The notes: generated from the letters alone by a model not told the origin. Shown: positions 1-7,710, counted from the stretch's first letter. The stretch is 15,784 bases of DNA from JAGTRP01 sp050259815 (GCA_050259815.1 JBLNBI010000205.1:1-15784); one strand, 5' to 3'. Program-made: numbers and translations.

Positions 1-40
1 CAGCGGGGGCGGGAGGCCGGGCTCGCCTTTTCTTTGGTGC

Positions 41-66
41 CTTTCTTTTGGCGAAGCAAAAGAAAG
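41..66. terminator. Perfect inverted repeat, possible terminator of an upstream gene
   Basis: CTTTCTTTTG (41-50) and CAAAAGAAAG (57-66) form a perfect 10-bp stem with a 6-nt loop. The flanks are T-rich on one side and A-rich on the other. It lies just upstream of the glycan operon. It may end a gene left of the window, or be one of the dispersed pyrimidine/purine-rich intergenic hairpins common in proteobacteria. No promoter is recognisable in the 115 bases before the first gene. Confidence 0.45.
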
Positions 67-115
67 ACACACGCGCGTCAGGCGCGGAACACAGCGCCCA
101 AGGAGTCCTCAACCC

Positions 116-1141
116 ATGAAACTCCAAACCGACCCCCAATTCGCATTAGTCCCCCTCCCCAGGTTCCTGCAACTCGAACCCGTCGGCCAATGCAACCTCC
201 GCTGCCGCATGTGCCCCATCGCCTTCCGCAAGGACGGCCCGCCCTGGGGCCCGCCGGCCTTCATGGACTTCGCCCTGTTCAAGGACCTGATCAACCAGTT
301 CCCCGACCTGGAGGAACTCCACCTCCAGGGCCTCGGCGAGCCCATGATGCACCCGCTCTTTTTCGACATGGTCCGCCACGCCGCCGCGAGAGGAATCAAG
401 GTTTCCACCAACACCAACCTCACGCTGCTCACCAGCCGCCGCGCCAAGGAGTGCGTGGAGAGCGGCCTCCACACCCTGCACGCCTCCATCGACGGCGCCA
501 CCGCCGAGACCTACGAGTACATTCGCCGGGACGCCAATTTCCGCAAGGTGATCGCCAACCTGGACCGCCTGGTGGCCGCCCGCGCCGCCGCCGGGAGCGA
601 AACGCCCCGCCTGCGCATCGTCGCCGTGGCCATGCGCCGCAATCTCCCGGAATTGCCCGCCATCGTGCGCCTGGCCAGGGAACACGGGGTGGAGACGGTG
701 TTCGTCCAGCACCTCTGCCACGACTACGGCGAAGGCACCCTGCCGGAGAACTACCACGCCATGCGGGATTTCTTCGAGGCCGAAACCCTGGAGAACGAGG
801 CCCCCGACCGTCTGGCGAAATGCTTCGGCGAGGCCCGGCAGGCCGCCGAGGAGCTGGGCATCGACCTTCGCTTGCCCCCCCTGCAAAGGCAGGAGCCTCG
901 GAAGCCCAATCCTCGGGGCTGCGACTGGCCCCACACCGGCGCCTACCTGAGCTACCGGGGCGAGGCCATGCCCTGCTGCATGGTCAGCACCCCGGATCGC
1001 ATGAAGCTCGGCGACATGGCCCGGGAGAGCGCCATCACCGTGTGGAACGGCGACCAGTACCGGAAATTCCGGGCGGCCCTCGCTTCCGGCCAGCCGCCGG
1101 AAATCTGCCGCGGCTGCGGCATCTACAACGGGAGCTTCTGA
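116..1141 (+). CDS. Radical SAM/SPASM domain protein
   Basis: 341 aa. Residues 26-33 carry the CxxxCxxC triad (Cys26, Cys30, Cys33) that binds the S-adenosylmethionine-cleaving [4Fe-4S] cluster. GLGEP at 72-76 corresponds to the GGEP SAM-binding motif. The C-terminal part has further cysteines (269, 287, 288, 331, 334) arranged like a SPASM or half-SPASM auxiliary cluster domain. The substrate cannot be read from the sequence. Proteins of this type occur in polysaccharide and peptide-modification loci, and here the gene opens a four-gene glycan operon, so a role in glycan or nucleotide-sugar modification is plausible inference. The start is supported by AGGAG at 101-105, ten bases upstream. 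The stop codon shares one base with the next start (TGATG at 1139-1143), indicating translational coupling. Confidence 0.85.
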   Translation: MKLQTDPQFALVPLPRFLQLEPVGQCNLRCRMCPIAFRKDGPPWGPPAFMDFALFKDLINQFPDLEELHLQGLGEPMMHPLFFDMVRHAAARGIKVSTNTNLTLLTSRRAKECVESGLHTLHASIDGATAETYEYIRRDANFRKVIANLDRLVAARAAAGSETPRLRIVAVAMRRNLPELPAIVRLAREHGVETVFVQHLCHDYGEGTLPENYHAMRDFFEAETLENEAPDRLAKCFGEARQAAEELGIDLRLPPLQRQEPRKPNPRGCDWPHTGAYLSYRGEAMPCCMVSTPDRMKLGDMARESAITVWNGDQYRKFRAALASGQPPEICRGCGIYNGSF

Positions 1142-2259
1142 TGCTTTCCGCCCCCAAGGACGACGCCCCCCGAACAGCCGATTGGCTGCACCGGGGCGGC
1201 TATCCCCGCATCGCCGTCTTCCGCGCCCTGCAGCTCGGCGATCTGCTGTGCGCCGTGCCGGCCCTGCGGGCCCTGCGCCATGCCCTGCCCACCGCCCACA
1301 TCACCCTCGTCGGCCTGCCCTGGGCCGGCGATTTCGCCCGGCGCATCGGCTACGTGGACGACTTCATCGAATTCCCCGGTTTCCCGGGCCTGCCCGAGCG
1401 GGAGCCCAACCTGCTGGGGCTGCCGGATTTCTTCGCCGCCGTCCGGGAGCGCCGCTTCGACCTGGCCATCCAGATGCACGGCAGCGGCGGACTCACCAAT
1501 CCCCTGGTGGCCCGCCTGGAGGCCCGGCACATGGCGGGCTTCTACATCCCCGGCGCCTGGTGCCCGGAGCCGGATCTGTTCATCCCCTGGCCGGAAGACC
1601 TGCCGGAAACCCGCCGCCTCCTGGCCCTGGTGGACTTCCTCGGCGCCCCGGCCCAGGGGGAGCACAGCGAGTTGCCCCTCTTCCCCGAGGAAATGACCGA
1701 ATTCGCCGACCTTCGGCAGCGGCTGCCCGTCTGCAGCCGGGGTTACGTCTGTGTCCACCCGGGCGCCCGCCTCGCCTCCCGCCGCTGGCTGGTGGAGCGC
1801 TTCGCCCGGGTGGCGGACAGCCTGGCCGAGGACGGCTTTTCCATCGTCCTCACCGGTACCCGGGACGAGGCCCCCCTCCTCGCCGACCTGCGGGACGCCA
1901 TGCACGCCCCGGCCATCGATCTGGCGGGCCATACCAGCCTGGGAACCCTCGCCGCCCTGGTGGCCCACGCCCGGCTGGTGGTGTGCAACGACACGGGGAT
2001 GTCCCACGTCGCCGCCGCCGTCGGCACCGCCAGCGTGGTGGTGGCCTGCGGCTCCGACCCGGGGCGCTGGCGTCCCCTGGACGGGGACCGTCACCGGGTC
2101 CTGTGGCATCCGGTGGCCTGCCGCCCCTGCGACCACGAACACTGCCCCACCGGCCACGAATGCGCCGCGGGGGTGGAAGCCGAGGCCGTCATCGCCGAGG
2201 CCCGCCGGCTGCTGGCCGGATTGCCGGACAACCGGGAGGACCGCCATGTCGCCCCCTAG
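1141..2259 (+). CDS. Glycosyltransferase family 9 (heptosyltransferase-like)
   Basis: 372 aa, a usual length for GT9 enzymes. The N-terminal half has the family signature around residues 28-46 (ALQLGDLLCAVPALRALR). The C-terminal Rossmann half has HPGA at 206-209 and NDTGMSHVAAA at 283-293, the ADP-heptose-binding region in WaaC/WaaF-type enzymes. A Cys/His cluster (C327, C330, C335, C341) follows, as often seen in GT9 proteins. It is probably cytosolic or peripheral, moving a sugar from a nucleotide donor onto a lipopolysaccharide-core or exopolysaccharide acceptor. The acceptor is unknown. An upstream in-frame extension to position 34 overlaps the radical SAM gene and is rejected. The start at 1141 overlaps the previous stop by one base. 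The 3' end overlaps the next gene by 14 bases. Confidence 0.88.
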   Translation: MLSAPKDDAPRTADWLHRGGYPRIAVFRALQLGDLLCAVPALRALRHALPTAHITLVGLPWAGDFARRIGYVDDFIEFPGFPGLPEREPNLLGLPDFFAAVRERRFDLAIQMHGSGGLTNPLVARLEARHMAGFYIPGAWCPEPDLFIPWPEDLPETRRLLALVDFLGAPAQGEHSELPLFPEEMTEFADLRQRLPVCSRGYVCVHPGARLASRRWLVERFARVADSLAEDGFSIVLTGTRDEAPLLADLRDAMHAPAIDLAGHTSLGTLAALVAHARLVVCNDTGMSHVAAAVGTASVVVACGSDPGRWRPLDGDRHRVLWHPVACRPCDHEHCPTGHECAAGVEAEAVIAEARRLLAGLPDNREDRHVAP

Positions 2260-3196
2260 GCTCAGGATCCTCACCTGGCACGTCCACGGCAATTACCTCT
2301 ACTACCTGACCCAGGTGCCCCACACCTTCTACGTCCTCTCCAACGCCCAACGTTCTCCCGGCTACGCCGGCCGCTCCGGGCGCCTGCCCTGGGGCGAAAA
2401 CGTGGTGGACCTGCCGGTGGAGAAGGCCCGGGACATGGACTTCGACTGCATCCTCTTCCAGTCCAGGAGCGCCTGGGAGGCGGATCAGCACCAGATCCTC
2501 TCCAAGGGCCAGCTCGCCCTCCCCCGCATCTACCTGGAGCACGACCCGCCCCAGGACCACCCCACCAACACCCGGCACTTCGTGGACGACCCCAACGTGC
2601 TGCTGGTCCATGTCACCCCCTTCAACCAGCTCATGTGGGACAGCGGCCGCTGCCGCACCGAGGTGGTGGAGCACGGGGTCATGGTGCCGGAGGGCGTTAC
2701 CTACGAAGGCTCCATCCCCCGGGGCATCGCCATCGTCAATCACCTGGCCAAGCGTGGCCGGCGCCTGGGTTCCGACGTGTTCGAGGCGGCCCGGGAGCAG
2801 GTGCCCCTGGACCTGGTGGGCATGGAGGCCGAGAAGAGCGGCGGCCTGGGAGAAATTCCCAACCTGGACCTGCCCCGCTTCATTTCCCGCTACCGCTTCT
2901 ATTTCCATCCCATCCGCTGGACCAGCCTGGGGCTCTCCGTCCTGGAAGCCATGATGGTGGGCCTGCCGGTCATCGGCCTGGCCACCACCGAACTCGCCAC
3001 GGTGATCAGGAACGGTGAGTCGGGCTGGATCGACACCGATGTGGACTGCCTGGTCGCCCACATGGGCCGGCTCATCGCCAATCCGGACGAGGCCTTCGAA
3101 CTGGGCCTGGGGGCCCGGAAAGCGGCGGAGCAGCGTTTCAACATCCACCGTTTCGTGGACGACTGGCTGAGAGTGTTCGACGAGGTGACGAGATGA
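2246..3196 (+). CDS. GT-B glycosyltransferase (group 1/GT4-like)
   Basis: 316 aa. The C-terminal domain has the GT4-like donor-site segment at 221-246 (HPIRW...SLGLSVLEAMMVGLPVIGL) with the conserved Glu in LSVLEAM. It is followed by a pattern typical of group 1 transferases, ELATVIRNGESGWI (249-262). The N-terminal half is divergent and short, so the acceptor cannot be inferred. GGGAGGA at 2234-2240 precedes the ATG at 2246, which lies inside the end of the GT9 gene. The last bases overlap the next start in an ATGA arrangement (3193-3196). It is therefore the third member of a tightly coupled operon and probably adds a sugar to the same glycan as its neighbours. A nucleotide-sugar-dependent mechanism follows from the family. 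Confidence 0.8.
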   Translation: MSPPRLRILTWHVHGNYLYYLTQVPHTFYVLSNAQRSPGYAGRSGRLPWGENVVDLPVEKARDMDFDCILFQSRSAWEADQHQILSKGQLALPRIYLEHDPPQDHPTNTRHFVDDPNVLLVHVTPFNQLMWDSGRCRTEVVEHGVMVPEGVTYEGSIPRGIAIVNHLAKRGRRLGSDVFEAAREQVPLDLVGMEAEKSGGLGEIPNLDLPRFISRYRFYFHPIRWTSLGLSVLEAMMVGLPVIGLATTELATVIRNGESGWIDTDVDCLVAHMGRLIANPDEAFELGLGARKAAEQRFNIHRFVDDWLRVFDEVTR

Positions 3197-4155
3197 CGAT
3201 CAGGGTTGCAACGCCCATCCCCAGGCGGGTCATGGTCACCGGCGGCGCCGGCTTCCTGGGCTCCCACCTGTGCGACCGGCTGGTGGCCGCCGGACACGAG
3301 GTGCTGTGCGTGGACAATTTCTACACCGGCACCCGGGCCAACATCGCCCACCTGCTGCCCCATCCCAATTTCGAGGTTCTGCGCCACGACGTCACCTTCC
3401 CCCTCTACGTGGAGGTGGATGAAATCTACAACCTGGCCTGCCCGGCCTCCCCCATCCATTACCAGAACGACCCGGTGCAGACGGTGAAGACCAGCGTCCA
3501 TGGCGCCATCAACATGCTGGGGCTGGCCAAACGGGTGAAGGCCAAGATTCTCCAGGCCTCCACCAGCGAGGTCTATGGCGACCCGGCCATGCATCCCCAG
3601 CAGGAGGAGTACTGGGGCCATGTGAATCCCATCGGCCCCCGGGCCTGCTACGACGAGGGCAAGCGTTGCGCCGAGACCCTCTTTTTCGATTACCACCGGC
3701 AGCATCGGGTGCGGGTGAAGGTGGCCCGCATCTTCAACACCTACGGCCCCCGCATGCGGCCCGACGACGGGCGGGTGGTATCGAATTTCATCGTCCAGGC
3801 CATCAACCACCAGCCGGTCACCATCTATGGCGACGGCAGCCAGACCCGTTCCTTCTGCTACGTGGACGACCTGGTGGAGGCCCTCATCCGGCTGATGAAC
3901 ACCGGCGACGACTTCTGCGGCCCGGTGAACCTCGGCAATCCCCGGGAATTCACCATGCGGGAATTGGCGGAGAGGGTCATCGCGCTGACCGGCTCCCGCT
4001 CGGAAATCGTCCGGCAGCCCCTGCCGGAAAACGACCCGGTGCGGCGCCGGCCGGACATTGCGCTGGCCGCCTCGATCCTGGGCTGGGAGCCCCGGGTCGG
4101 GCTGGAGGACGGATTAAGAAGGACGATCGCCTATTTCGGGGGCAGTTCAGTTTGA
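3193..4155 (+). CDS. uxs: UDP-glucuronate decarboxylase (UDP-xylose synthase)
   Basis: 320 aa, the usual length for bacterial UXS. It has the NAD-binding Rossmann motif TGGAGFLGSH (16-25), VDNFYTG at 40-46, the catalytic region ASTSEVYGD (122-130) and the Tyr-x-x-x-Lys pair YDEGK (153-157). These are followed by ARIFNTYGPRM (178-188) and the DGSQTRSFCYVDD segment (214-226). Together they are a close match to the extended short-chain dehydrogenase family that converts UDP-glucuronate to UDP-xylose using bound NAD+. A close relative such as another UDP-sugar epimerase/dehydratase is possible but less likely given the ACPASPIHYQ segment (82-91) typical of UXS. It probably supplies UDP-xylose to the two upstream glycosyltransferases. 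Its ATG overlaps the previous stop. Confidence 0.88.
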   Translation: MTIRVATPIPRRVMVTGGAGFLGSHLCDRLVAAGHEVLCVDNFYTGTRANIAHLLPHPNFEVLRHDVTFPLYVEVDEIYNLACPASPIHYQNDPVQTVKTSVHGAINMLGLAKRVKAKILQASTSEVYGDPAMHPQQEEYWGHVNPIGPRACYDEGKRCAETLFFDYHRQHRVRVKVARIFNTYGPRMRPDDGRVVSNFIVQAINHQPVTIYGDGSQTRSFCYVDDLVEALIRLMNTGDDFCGPVNLGNPREFTMRELAERVIALTGSRSEIVRQPLPENDPVRRRPDIALAASILGWEPRVGLEDGLRRTIAYFGGSSV

Positions 4156-4188
4156 GCCTTGGGCAGGGCACATGCTCCGCCCAAGGCT
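4155..4188. terminator. Inverted repeat between convergent genes, probable bidirectional terminator
   Basis: AGCCTTGGGC (4155-4164) and GCCCAAGGCT (4179-4188) form a perfect 10-bp stem with a 14-nt loop. It starts on the last base of the uxs stop codon and sits between convergent stops (4155 plus, 4198 minus). The downstream T-tract is weak on both strands, so termination efficiency is uncertain. Confidence 0.55.
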
Positions 4189-4195
4189 TATCCGT

Positions 4196-4966
4196 CTAAT
4201 GAAATGCCGTGCTCGGATTCAGCAGCGCCGGGGTCTCCTCCGGCCGCTCGGGAACCATCGGCACCTCGGCCCCCCGGGTGGCCTGCGCCCGCTGGTTGCT
4301 GACCCGGCCGCGCCGGCGACGGGCCAGGCGCTGGGCGCCGTCGCCCATGCCCAGGGCCATGGCCACCGCCGCCAGGGAAACCATCCCGGTGGCGGAGCCT
4401 TCGGCCCGTAGCGCCCTGAAAATTGCCCCCGCCCCCCCGAGGATAGCCAGCAGGGTGGCGCCGTTGCGGGCCAGGTAGCGCATCTTGGCCCGCCGGGTGC
4501 GGTGGGGCCTGCCCTGCATCCCCGGCACCTTGCCCGGTTCGGCATGGAGGGAGAGCTGGCAATCGATGGATTTCACCCCCCGGATGGACCAGATTTCCGC
4601 CATGAGGGTATTGATTTCCCGCTCCAGGATGTCGCCCTTCAGGAGCACCCGCCCCGCCTGGACATCGGTGTCGACGGCGTGGGGATAGCTCACCGTCCGG
4701 CCCAGGCGGGAGCGGACATTGCCGTAGAGCTGCTGGTCGGAGGGTTGGGCGGAGGAGAAGCGGCTGCGGACCCGGGCGGCCATGCCCCGGACCCGGTCGG
4801 AGGCGTGCTTGCGCTGGCTGTCCAGGTAATCCCGGGCGTCGTGGGACAGGCTATCCACCTTGTCCCCCACCAGGGCGCGGCGCCGGCGTCCCTGTTGCGG
4901 ATCGAGGTAGTACATGGCGCCGGCCCCCAGGGCCAGGGCGGTCACGATTCGGAAAAACTGGTTCAT
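4196..4966 (-). CDS. BON-domain protein with N-terminal membrane segment
   Basis: 256 aa. An N-terminal hydrophobic stretch (about 5-20) is followed by the basic motif YYLDPQQGRRRRA (19-31), a start often seen in small membrane-associated stress proteins. A helical linker follows. Residues about 78-142 match a BON domain (QLYGNVRSRLGR, then a VLLKG strand and an MAEIWSIRGVKSID segment). BON domains are associated with binding membranes or other hydrophobic ligands, as in OsmY-type osmotic stress proteins. Two more hydrophobic stretches lie near 170-184 and 193-208, then a basic tail. GGAGGG about six bases upstream supports the start. A sigma-54-type promoter (5003-5017) lies between it and the terminator of the preceding gene, so it is probably monocistronic. 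The precise function is unknown. Confidence 0.78.
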   Translation of the reverse strand: MNQFFRIVTALALGAGAMYYLDPQQGRRRRALVGDKVDSLSHDARDYLDSQRKHASDRVRGMAARVRSRFSSAQPSDQQLYGNVRSRLGRTVSYPHAVDTDVQAGRVLLKGDILEREINTLMAEIWSIRGVKSIDCQLSLHAEPGKVPGMQGRPHRTRRAKMRYLARNGATLLAILGGAGAIFRALRAEGSATGMVSLAAVAMALGMGDGAQRLARRRRGRVSNQRAQATRGAEVPMVPERPEETPALLNPSTAFH

Positions 4967-5002
4967 GGTTGCCCTCCATTGGTTCTTGGCTAAGCAACCG
5001 GG

Positions 5003-5017
5003 GCAAGCGGCATTCCC
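5003..5017 (-). promoter_or_regulatory. Sigma-54-type promoter of the BON gene
   Basis: The minus strand reads GGGAAT GCCGC TTGC: GG, ten bases, GC, with a perfect TTGC at -12 and a degenerate -24. Transcription would begin near 4991, about 25 bases before the ATG at 4966. It sits exactly between the upstream gene's terminator (5024-5050) and this gene. It shares GGAATGCCG-TTGC with the promoter at 6889-6903. Confidence 0.5.
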
Positions 5018-5023
5018 GAAATG

Positions 5024-5050
5024 AAAAAGGGGCTTCCGAAGAAGCCCCTT
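5024..5050 (-). terminator. Intrinsic terminator of the acetate carrier gene
   Basis: On the minus strand a perfect 10-bp stem (5041-5050 with 5027-5036) closes a TTCG tetraloop inside a C(TTCG)G context and runs straight into a T-tract. It lies about 20 bases beyond the stop at 5070. This is a textbook intrinsic terminator. Confidence 0.9.
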
Positions 5051-5069
5051 GTCCGGGATACCCGAGGGA

Positions 5070-5753
5070 TCAGGCGGCTTGGGCGGCCAGGCCGGCAGGA
5101 GCGGTACGGGCGGGCTGGGCGGCCTTGGCCGGACCCTTGGAAATCAGGCCCAGGGGAGCGCCCAGGGGCAGGACCACGCGGCCGTAGAAGCCGTTCAGGA
5201 AGATGGCGCCGGCAGCGTAGAAGCCGAGGATGGAGATGAGCAGCTCCGAGTAGGCGGCCAGGCCGCCGAACAGGGCCGGTTCGACGCCCAGGATGGACAG
5301 GGCCAGGGAGGGCAGCAGGACGTTGATCAGCACCAGGATGGCGGCGAAGACCTTATTGGTCTCGAAGGACGCGATCATGATGAAGATGGAGAAGATGAAA
5401 TAGCCGATGCAGGCGAAGGCCAACTGCTTCGGGTCGGCCTTGGCCGGATCGAAGGAGCCCAGCCAGCCCAGGCTGATGGCCCAGTGCATGGCGACGGCGA
5501 TCCAGAACAGGCCGTAGGCGCCCAGGACGATGGCGCCGAAGTGGTTGTTCTTCTTGAAGTCGATGGTGGATGCCCAGATTTGGGCGATGGACCCGAGGAA
5601 CAGGGCCCAGGGAATCAGATAGGCGACGCCGGTGGTCCAGCCCAGCTTTGCGGAAGCGGCGACGAAAGTCACCATTGCCAGGCCAAACACCCCCAGTGCG
5701 GTCGGGTCGGCCATGACGATCTTGGTCTCATTTACCTGCGCTTGATTTTGCAT
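5070..5753 (-). CDS. satP: Acetate/succinate uptake carrier, GPR1/FUN34/YaaH (AceTr) family
   Basis: 227 aa with about six hydrophobic helices, the size and topology of the AceTr family. The N-terminal signature (NPAPLGLxGFG in relatives) is seen as ADPTALGVFGLAMVTF at 15-30. FLNGFYGRVVLP (185-196) resembles the conserved end of the last helices. Known members import acetate or succinate with protons across the inner membrane. The C-terminal tail (about 205-227) is Ala/Pro-rich and probably cytosolic. AAGGGAG about seven bases upstream supports the start. It has its own terminator and no recognisable -24/-12 promoter, unlike its neighbours. A large palindrome upstream suggests separate control. 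Acetate import could feed the polyhydroxyalkanoate pool implied by the nearby phasin (inference). Confidence 0.82.
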   Translation of the reverse strand: MQNQAQVNETKIVMADPTALGVFGLAMVTFVAASAKLGWTTGVAYLIPWALFLGSIAQIWASTIDFKKNNHFGAIVLGAYGLFWIAVAMHWAISLGWLGSFDPAKADPKQLAFACIGYFIFSIFIMIASFETNKVFAAILVLINVLLPSLALSILGVEPALFGGLAAYSELLISILGFYAAGAIFLNGFYGRVVLPLGAPLGLISKGPAKAAQPARTAPAGLAAQAA

Positions 5754-5873
5754 GGGAACTCCCTTACTTGGTTAGCAAAATTTGTTCTTATGGATGAAGC
5801 GCCGTTAGTGTAGATGCAAGCCCCCGGGACCGCCAGAAAAATTACGCATTGTGATTTTTGCCAATGACTACGG

Positions 5874-5898
5874 GGTAAACAAACCGGCCATGTTTACC
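5874..5898. promoter_or_regulatory. Palindromic operator candidate upstream of satP
   Basis: GGTAAACA (5874-5881) and TGTTTACC (5891-5898) are perfect 8-bp arms with a 9-bp spacer, in an AT-richer stretch about 120 bases before the satP start. A second imperfect dyad, AAAAATcAC/GTaATTTTT on the minus strand, lies near 5836-5860. The geometry suits a dimeric regulator. No regulator can be named. Confidence 0.4.
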
Positions 5899-5962
5899 AA
5901 ACGGCGAGGCTTGCAAGGCATCGAAACAAATTACGAATTAGTGAATTGACTTACCTAACCAC

Positions 5963-6003
5963 AAAATAAAGGGCCGGTTCGCCGCCTTGGCAAACCGGCC
6001 CTT
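5963..6003 (-). terminator. Intrinsic terminator of the four-helix membrane protein gene
   Basis: AAGGGCCGGTT (5969-5979) pairs perfectly with AACCGGCCCTT (5993-6003), an 11-bp stem. On the minus strand it is followed by TTTATTTTG. It lies 25 bases past the stop at 6028. Confidence 0.85.
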
Positions 6004-6027
6004 GGGGCCGAAACGGAGGCTCTTCGC

Positions 6028-6807
6028 CTAGCGGGCGAGGTGAGCCGTATCGGGAGGCACGCCGGTGGGTCCGCGGGGAGTGACCGCCCGCACTTCCCGA
6101 TGGGTGCCCTTGGCGCCCAGCCAGCCGCCGCCGACGGCAGCCAGCAGGGAAAGCAGGATGGCGGCGGTCAGCCAGCCGCTGGCGAGGGACGCGTTGTGCA
6201 GGGTGTCCTGGGCCGCCTGCCGGCCGGCGGGGGAGGCGCTCTCCTCCCGGCCCGCCATGATCAGGGCCTGGTCCACCAGCTTGGCGGCCTGGTCGCCGGA
6301 AATACCGAGACGGGCCTGGAGGTTCTGGATGGCCTCGGCCCGGTCGCCCTCGGCAATGCTCCGGGCCGCCTGGCCGGCGGCAGGAGCGGCCTGAGCCGCG
6401 GTATTGCGGGCCGTCGGGGAGCTGAAGAAGCTGCCCATCAGGGACCCCAGGGCCGTGGTGGCCAGGAAGGCGGTGAGCAGCAGGGTCAGTCCCCAGGAGA
6501 CGACGCCGTGGAGTATCCCGTCGGACCAGCGCCGCATGCCCGCCGAGCGGGCGGCCACGTAGGCGCCGACGAAGGCGGCAATGACCATGGAAACGGTATT
6601 CCAGACCCCCGCCGCCACGGGAAGGGTATTGCCCACTTCGTCGCCCACATCCACGGCGGCCAGGCCGATGGAGGTGCCAAGGAGCATGAGCAGGAGGTGG
6701 GTGGCGATCCCGACCACAAGACCGGCCAGGATGGCGGCCCACCGGATGCTGCTGATCGGCATGCGGTGGAGGGCCGTGCCCGATGTGTCGCTGATTTCGA
6801 GTTGCAT
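6028..6807 (-). CDS. Membrane protein of unknown function, four predicted helices
   Basis: 259 aa. Hydrophobic helices lie at about 21-50, 66-86, 97-125 and 209-231. An Ala/Gln-rich, mostly hydrophilic helical segment (about 130-205) sits between helices 3 and 4. A Pro-rich tail follows. No catalytic motif is recognisable. AAAGGA six bases before the ATG supports the start. The protein has its own sigma-54-type promoter (6889-6903) and terminator, so it is probably an independent unit. Its position among envelope and stress genes suggests an inner-membrane protein made under the same conditions, which is inference. I do not recognise a characterised homologue. Confidence 0.75.
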   Translation of the reverse strand: MQLEISDTSGTALHRMPISSIRWAAILAGLVVGIATHLLLMLLGTSIGLAAVDVGDEVGNTLPVAAGVWNTVSMVIAAFVGAYVAARSAGMRRWSDGILHGVVSWGLTLLLTAFLATTALGSLMGSFFSSPTARNTAAQAAPAAGQAARSIAEGDRAEAIQNLQARLGISGDQAAKLVDQALIMAGREESASPAGRQAAQDTLHNASLASGWLTAAILLSLLAAVGGGWLGAKGTHREVRAVTPRGPTGVPPDTAHLAR

Positions 6808-6888
6808 GGAGGATCCTTTCCTGTTTCAGGAGCCCGAAGCCGCGGCCCCCTGGAAGAGGCCGCCCGGCCGGGCCGATAATATGAAGTA

Positions 6889-6903
6889 GCAACCGGCATT
6901 CCG
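6889..6903 (-). promoter_or_regulatory. Sigma-54-type promoter of the membrane protein gene
   Basis: The minus strand reads CGGAAT GCCGG TTGC followed by T. The GG-N10-GC spacing and TTGCT at -12 are exact; the -24 box keeps only GG. It begins just after the stop codon of the preceding lipoprotein gene, with transcription predicted near 6877, 70 bases before the ATG. Confidence 0.5.
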
Positions 6904-6907
6904 GGCT

Positions 6908-7678
6908 TCAGCGCGGAGCCCCGCCGCCGGCCTGTCCCGCTTGCTCGCCCGACTGGCCGGCCCGTCCGGCCGCTCCGCCCTGCATCTGCTGGGCCATGGC
7001 CAGGTGCTCCCGAAGCTTGGGCAGCATCCGTTCGGCGAAGGCCTTGAGGTCGGCGTCCTGGCCTTCCCGGGCCTGGCGCTCGAAGAGGCTGATGGCTTTC
7101 TGATGGGCGTCGATGCCGAAGTCCCGCAGGAAGGTGCCGTCCACTTCGGGTTTCGACAGGGTGGTCAGGCGGCTCAGTTGCCCCCGGGGTTCGCCGCCGA
7201 TGGTGGTCGGCAGCTCGATGCCCTTCTGGGAGGCAAGGCGCTTCAGCTCGTCGCCCATGGTGGCGTGGTCGCGCTCCATCTGCTGGGCCATGGACTTGAC
7301 GCTGGCGTTGTCGGTGCGGGCCTCCACCAGACGGGCGGCCTCCACCTCGGCGAGGCTGTTGTTGGCCGCCTCGGACATGAAGGCCCGGTCGGCGCCGGCC
7401 ACCGGGCCGGCGGCCCCCGCGGCCGTGGAGCCGGCCACCCCGCCCATTCCCCGTTCACCGGGGGGCCCGGGATTGGCGCCCGAGCTGCCGCTCGGCCCGA
7501 CCCCCGGCAGCCCGGACGGGGGCGCCTTGTCGTTGCTCGCCAGGTTGGGGGAGGACGTTCCCTGGCTGCTGGTCATGGACCGGGGCGGGGTCGGCGGATT
7601 GTCCTGGCGGTTGCATCCCGCCACGCCAGCCACCAAGCCTAGAACCGCGTAGGCGGTCCGCAGGTTGAAGATAGTCAT
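6908..7678 (-). CDS. DUF4142-type lipoprotein
   Basis: 256 aa. A lipoprotein signal peptide ends in VAGC (lipobox Cys22), so an envelope-anchored location is expected. Residues about 25-95 are a Pro/Gly/Ser-rich low-complexity spacer. Residues about 97-228 match the DUF4142 four-helix, ferritin-like fold: FMSEAANNSLAEVEAARL, SVKSMAQQMERDHATMGDELKRLA, FLRDFGIDAHQKAISLFERQA and LKAFAERMLPKLREHLAMAQ. A Gly/Gln/Ala-rich tail follows. DUF4142 proteins are usually secreted and linked to stress responses, with no proven activity. The start at 7678 is preferred to an upstream in-frame ATG at 7714 because AAGGA lies about seven bases upstream and the signal peptide begins there. It lies 32 bases after the Thr-rich lipoprotein gene, probably in one operon. 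Confidence 0.82.
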   Translation of the reverse strand: MTIFNLRTAYAVLGLVAGVAGCNRQDNPPTPPRSMTSSQGTSSPNLASNDKAPPSGLPGVGPSGSSGANPGPPGERGMGGVAGSTAAGAAGPVAGADRAFMSEAANNSLAEVEAARLVEARTDNASVKSMAQQMERDHATMGDELKRLASQKGIELPTTIGGEPRGQLSRLTTLSKPEVDGTFLRDFGIDAHQKAISLFERQAREGQDADLKAFAERMLPKLREHLAMAQQMQGGAAGRAGQSGEQAGQAGGGAPR

Positions 7679-7710
7679 GGGTGTTCCTTGTCTTCCCTCG
7701 GCCGGCCGGC

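Noticed and set aside
34..1140. N-terminal extension of the GT9 frame upstream of 1141
   Set aside because: It lies over the radical SAM gene in another frame and reads as Pro/Arg-rich shadow. The family signature begins after 1141.
1123..2292. Open frame on the minus strand opposite the GT9 gene
   Set aside because: Gly/Gln/His-rich shadow typical of GC-rich DNA; GT9 motifs are clear on the plus strand.
6842..6864. GCGGCC/GGCCGC inverted repeat downstream of the DUF4142 gene
   Set aside because: Six GC pairs with no T-tract in a very GC-rich stretch; it lies within the leader predicted for the membrane protein gene. Not convincing as a terminator.
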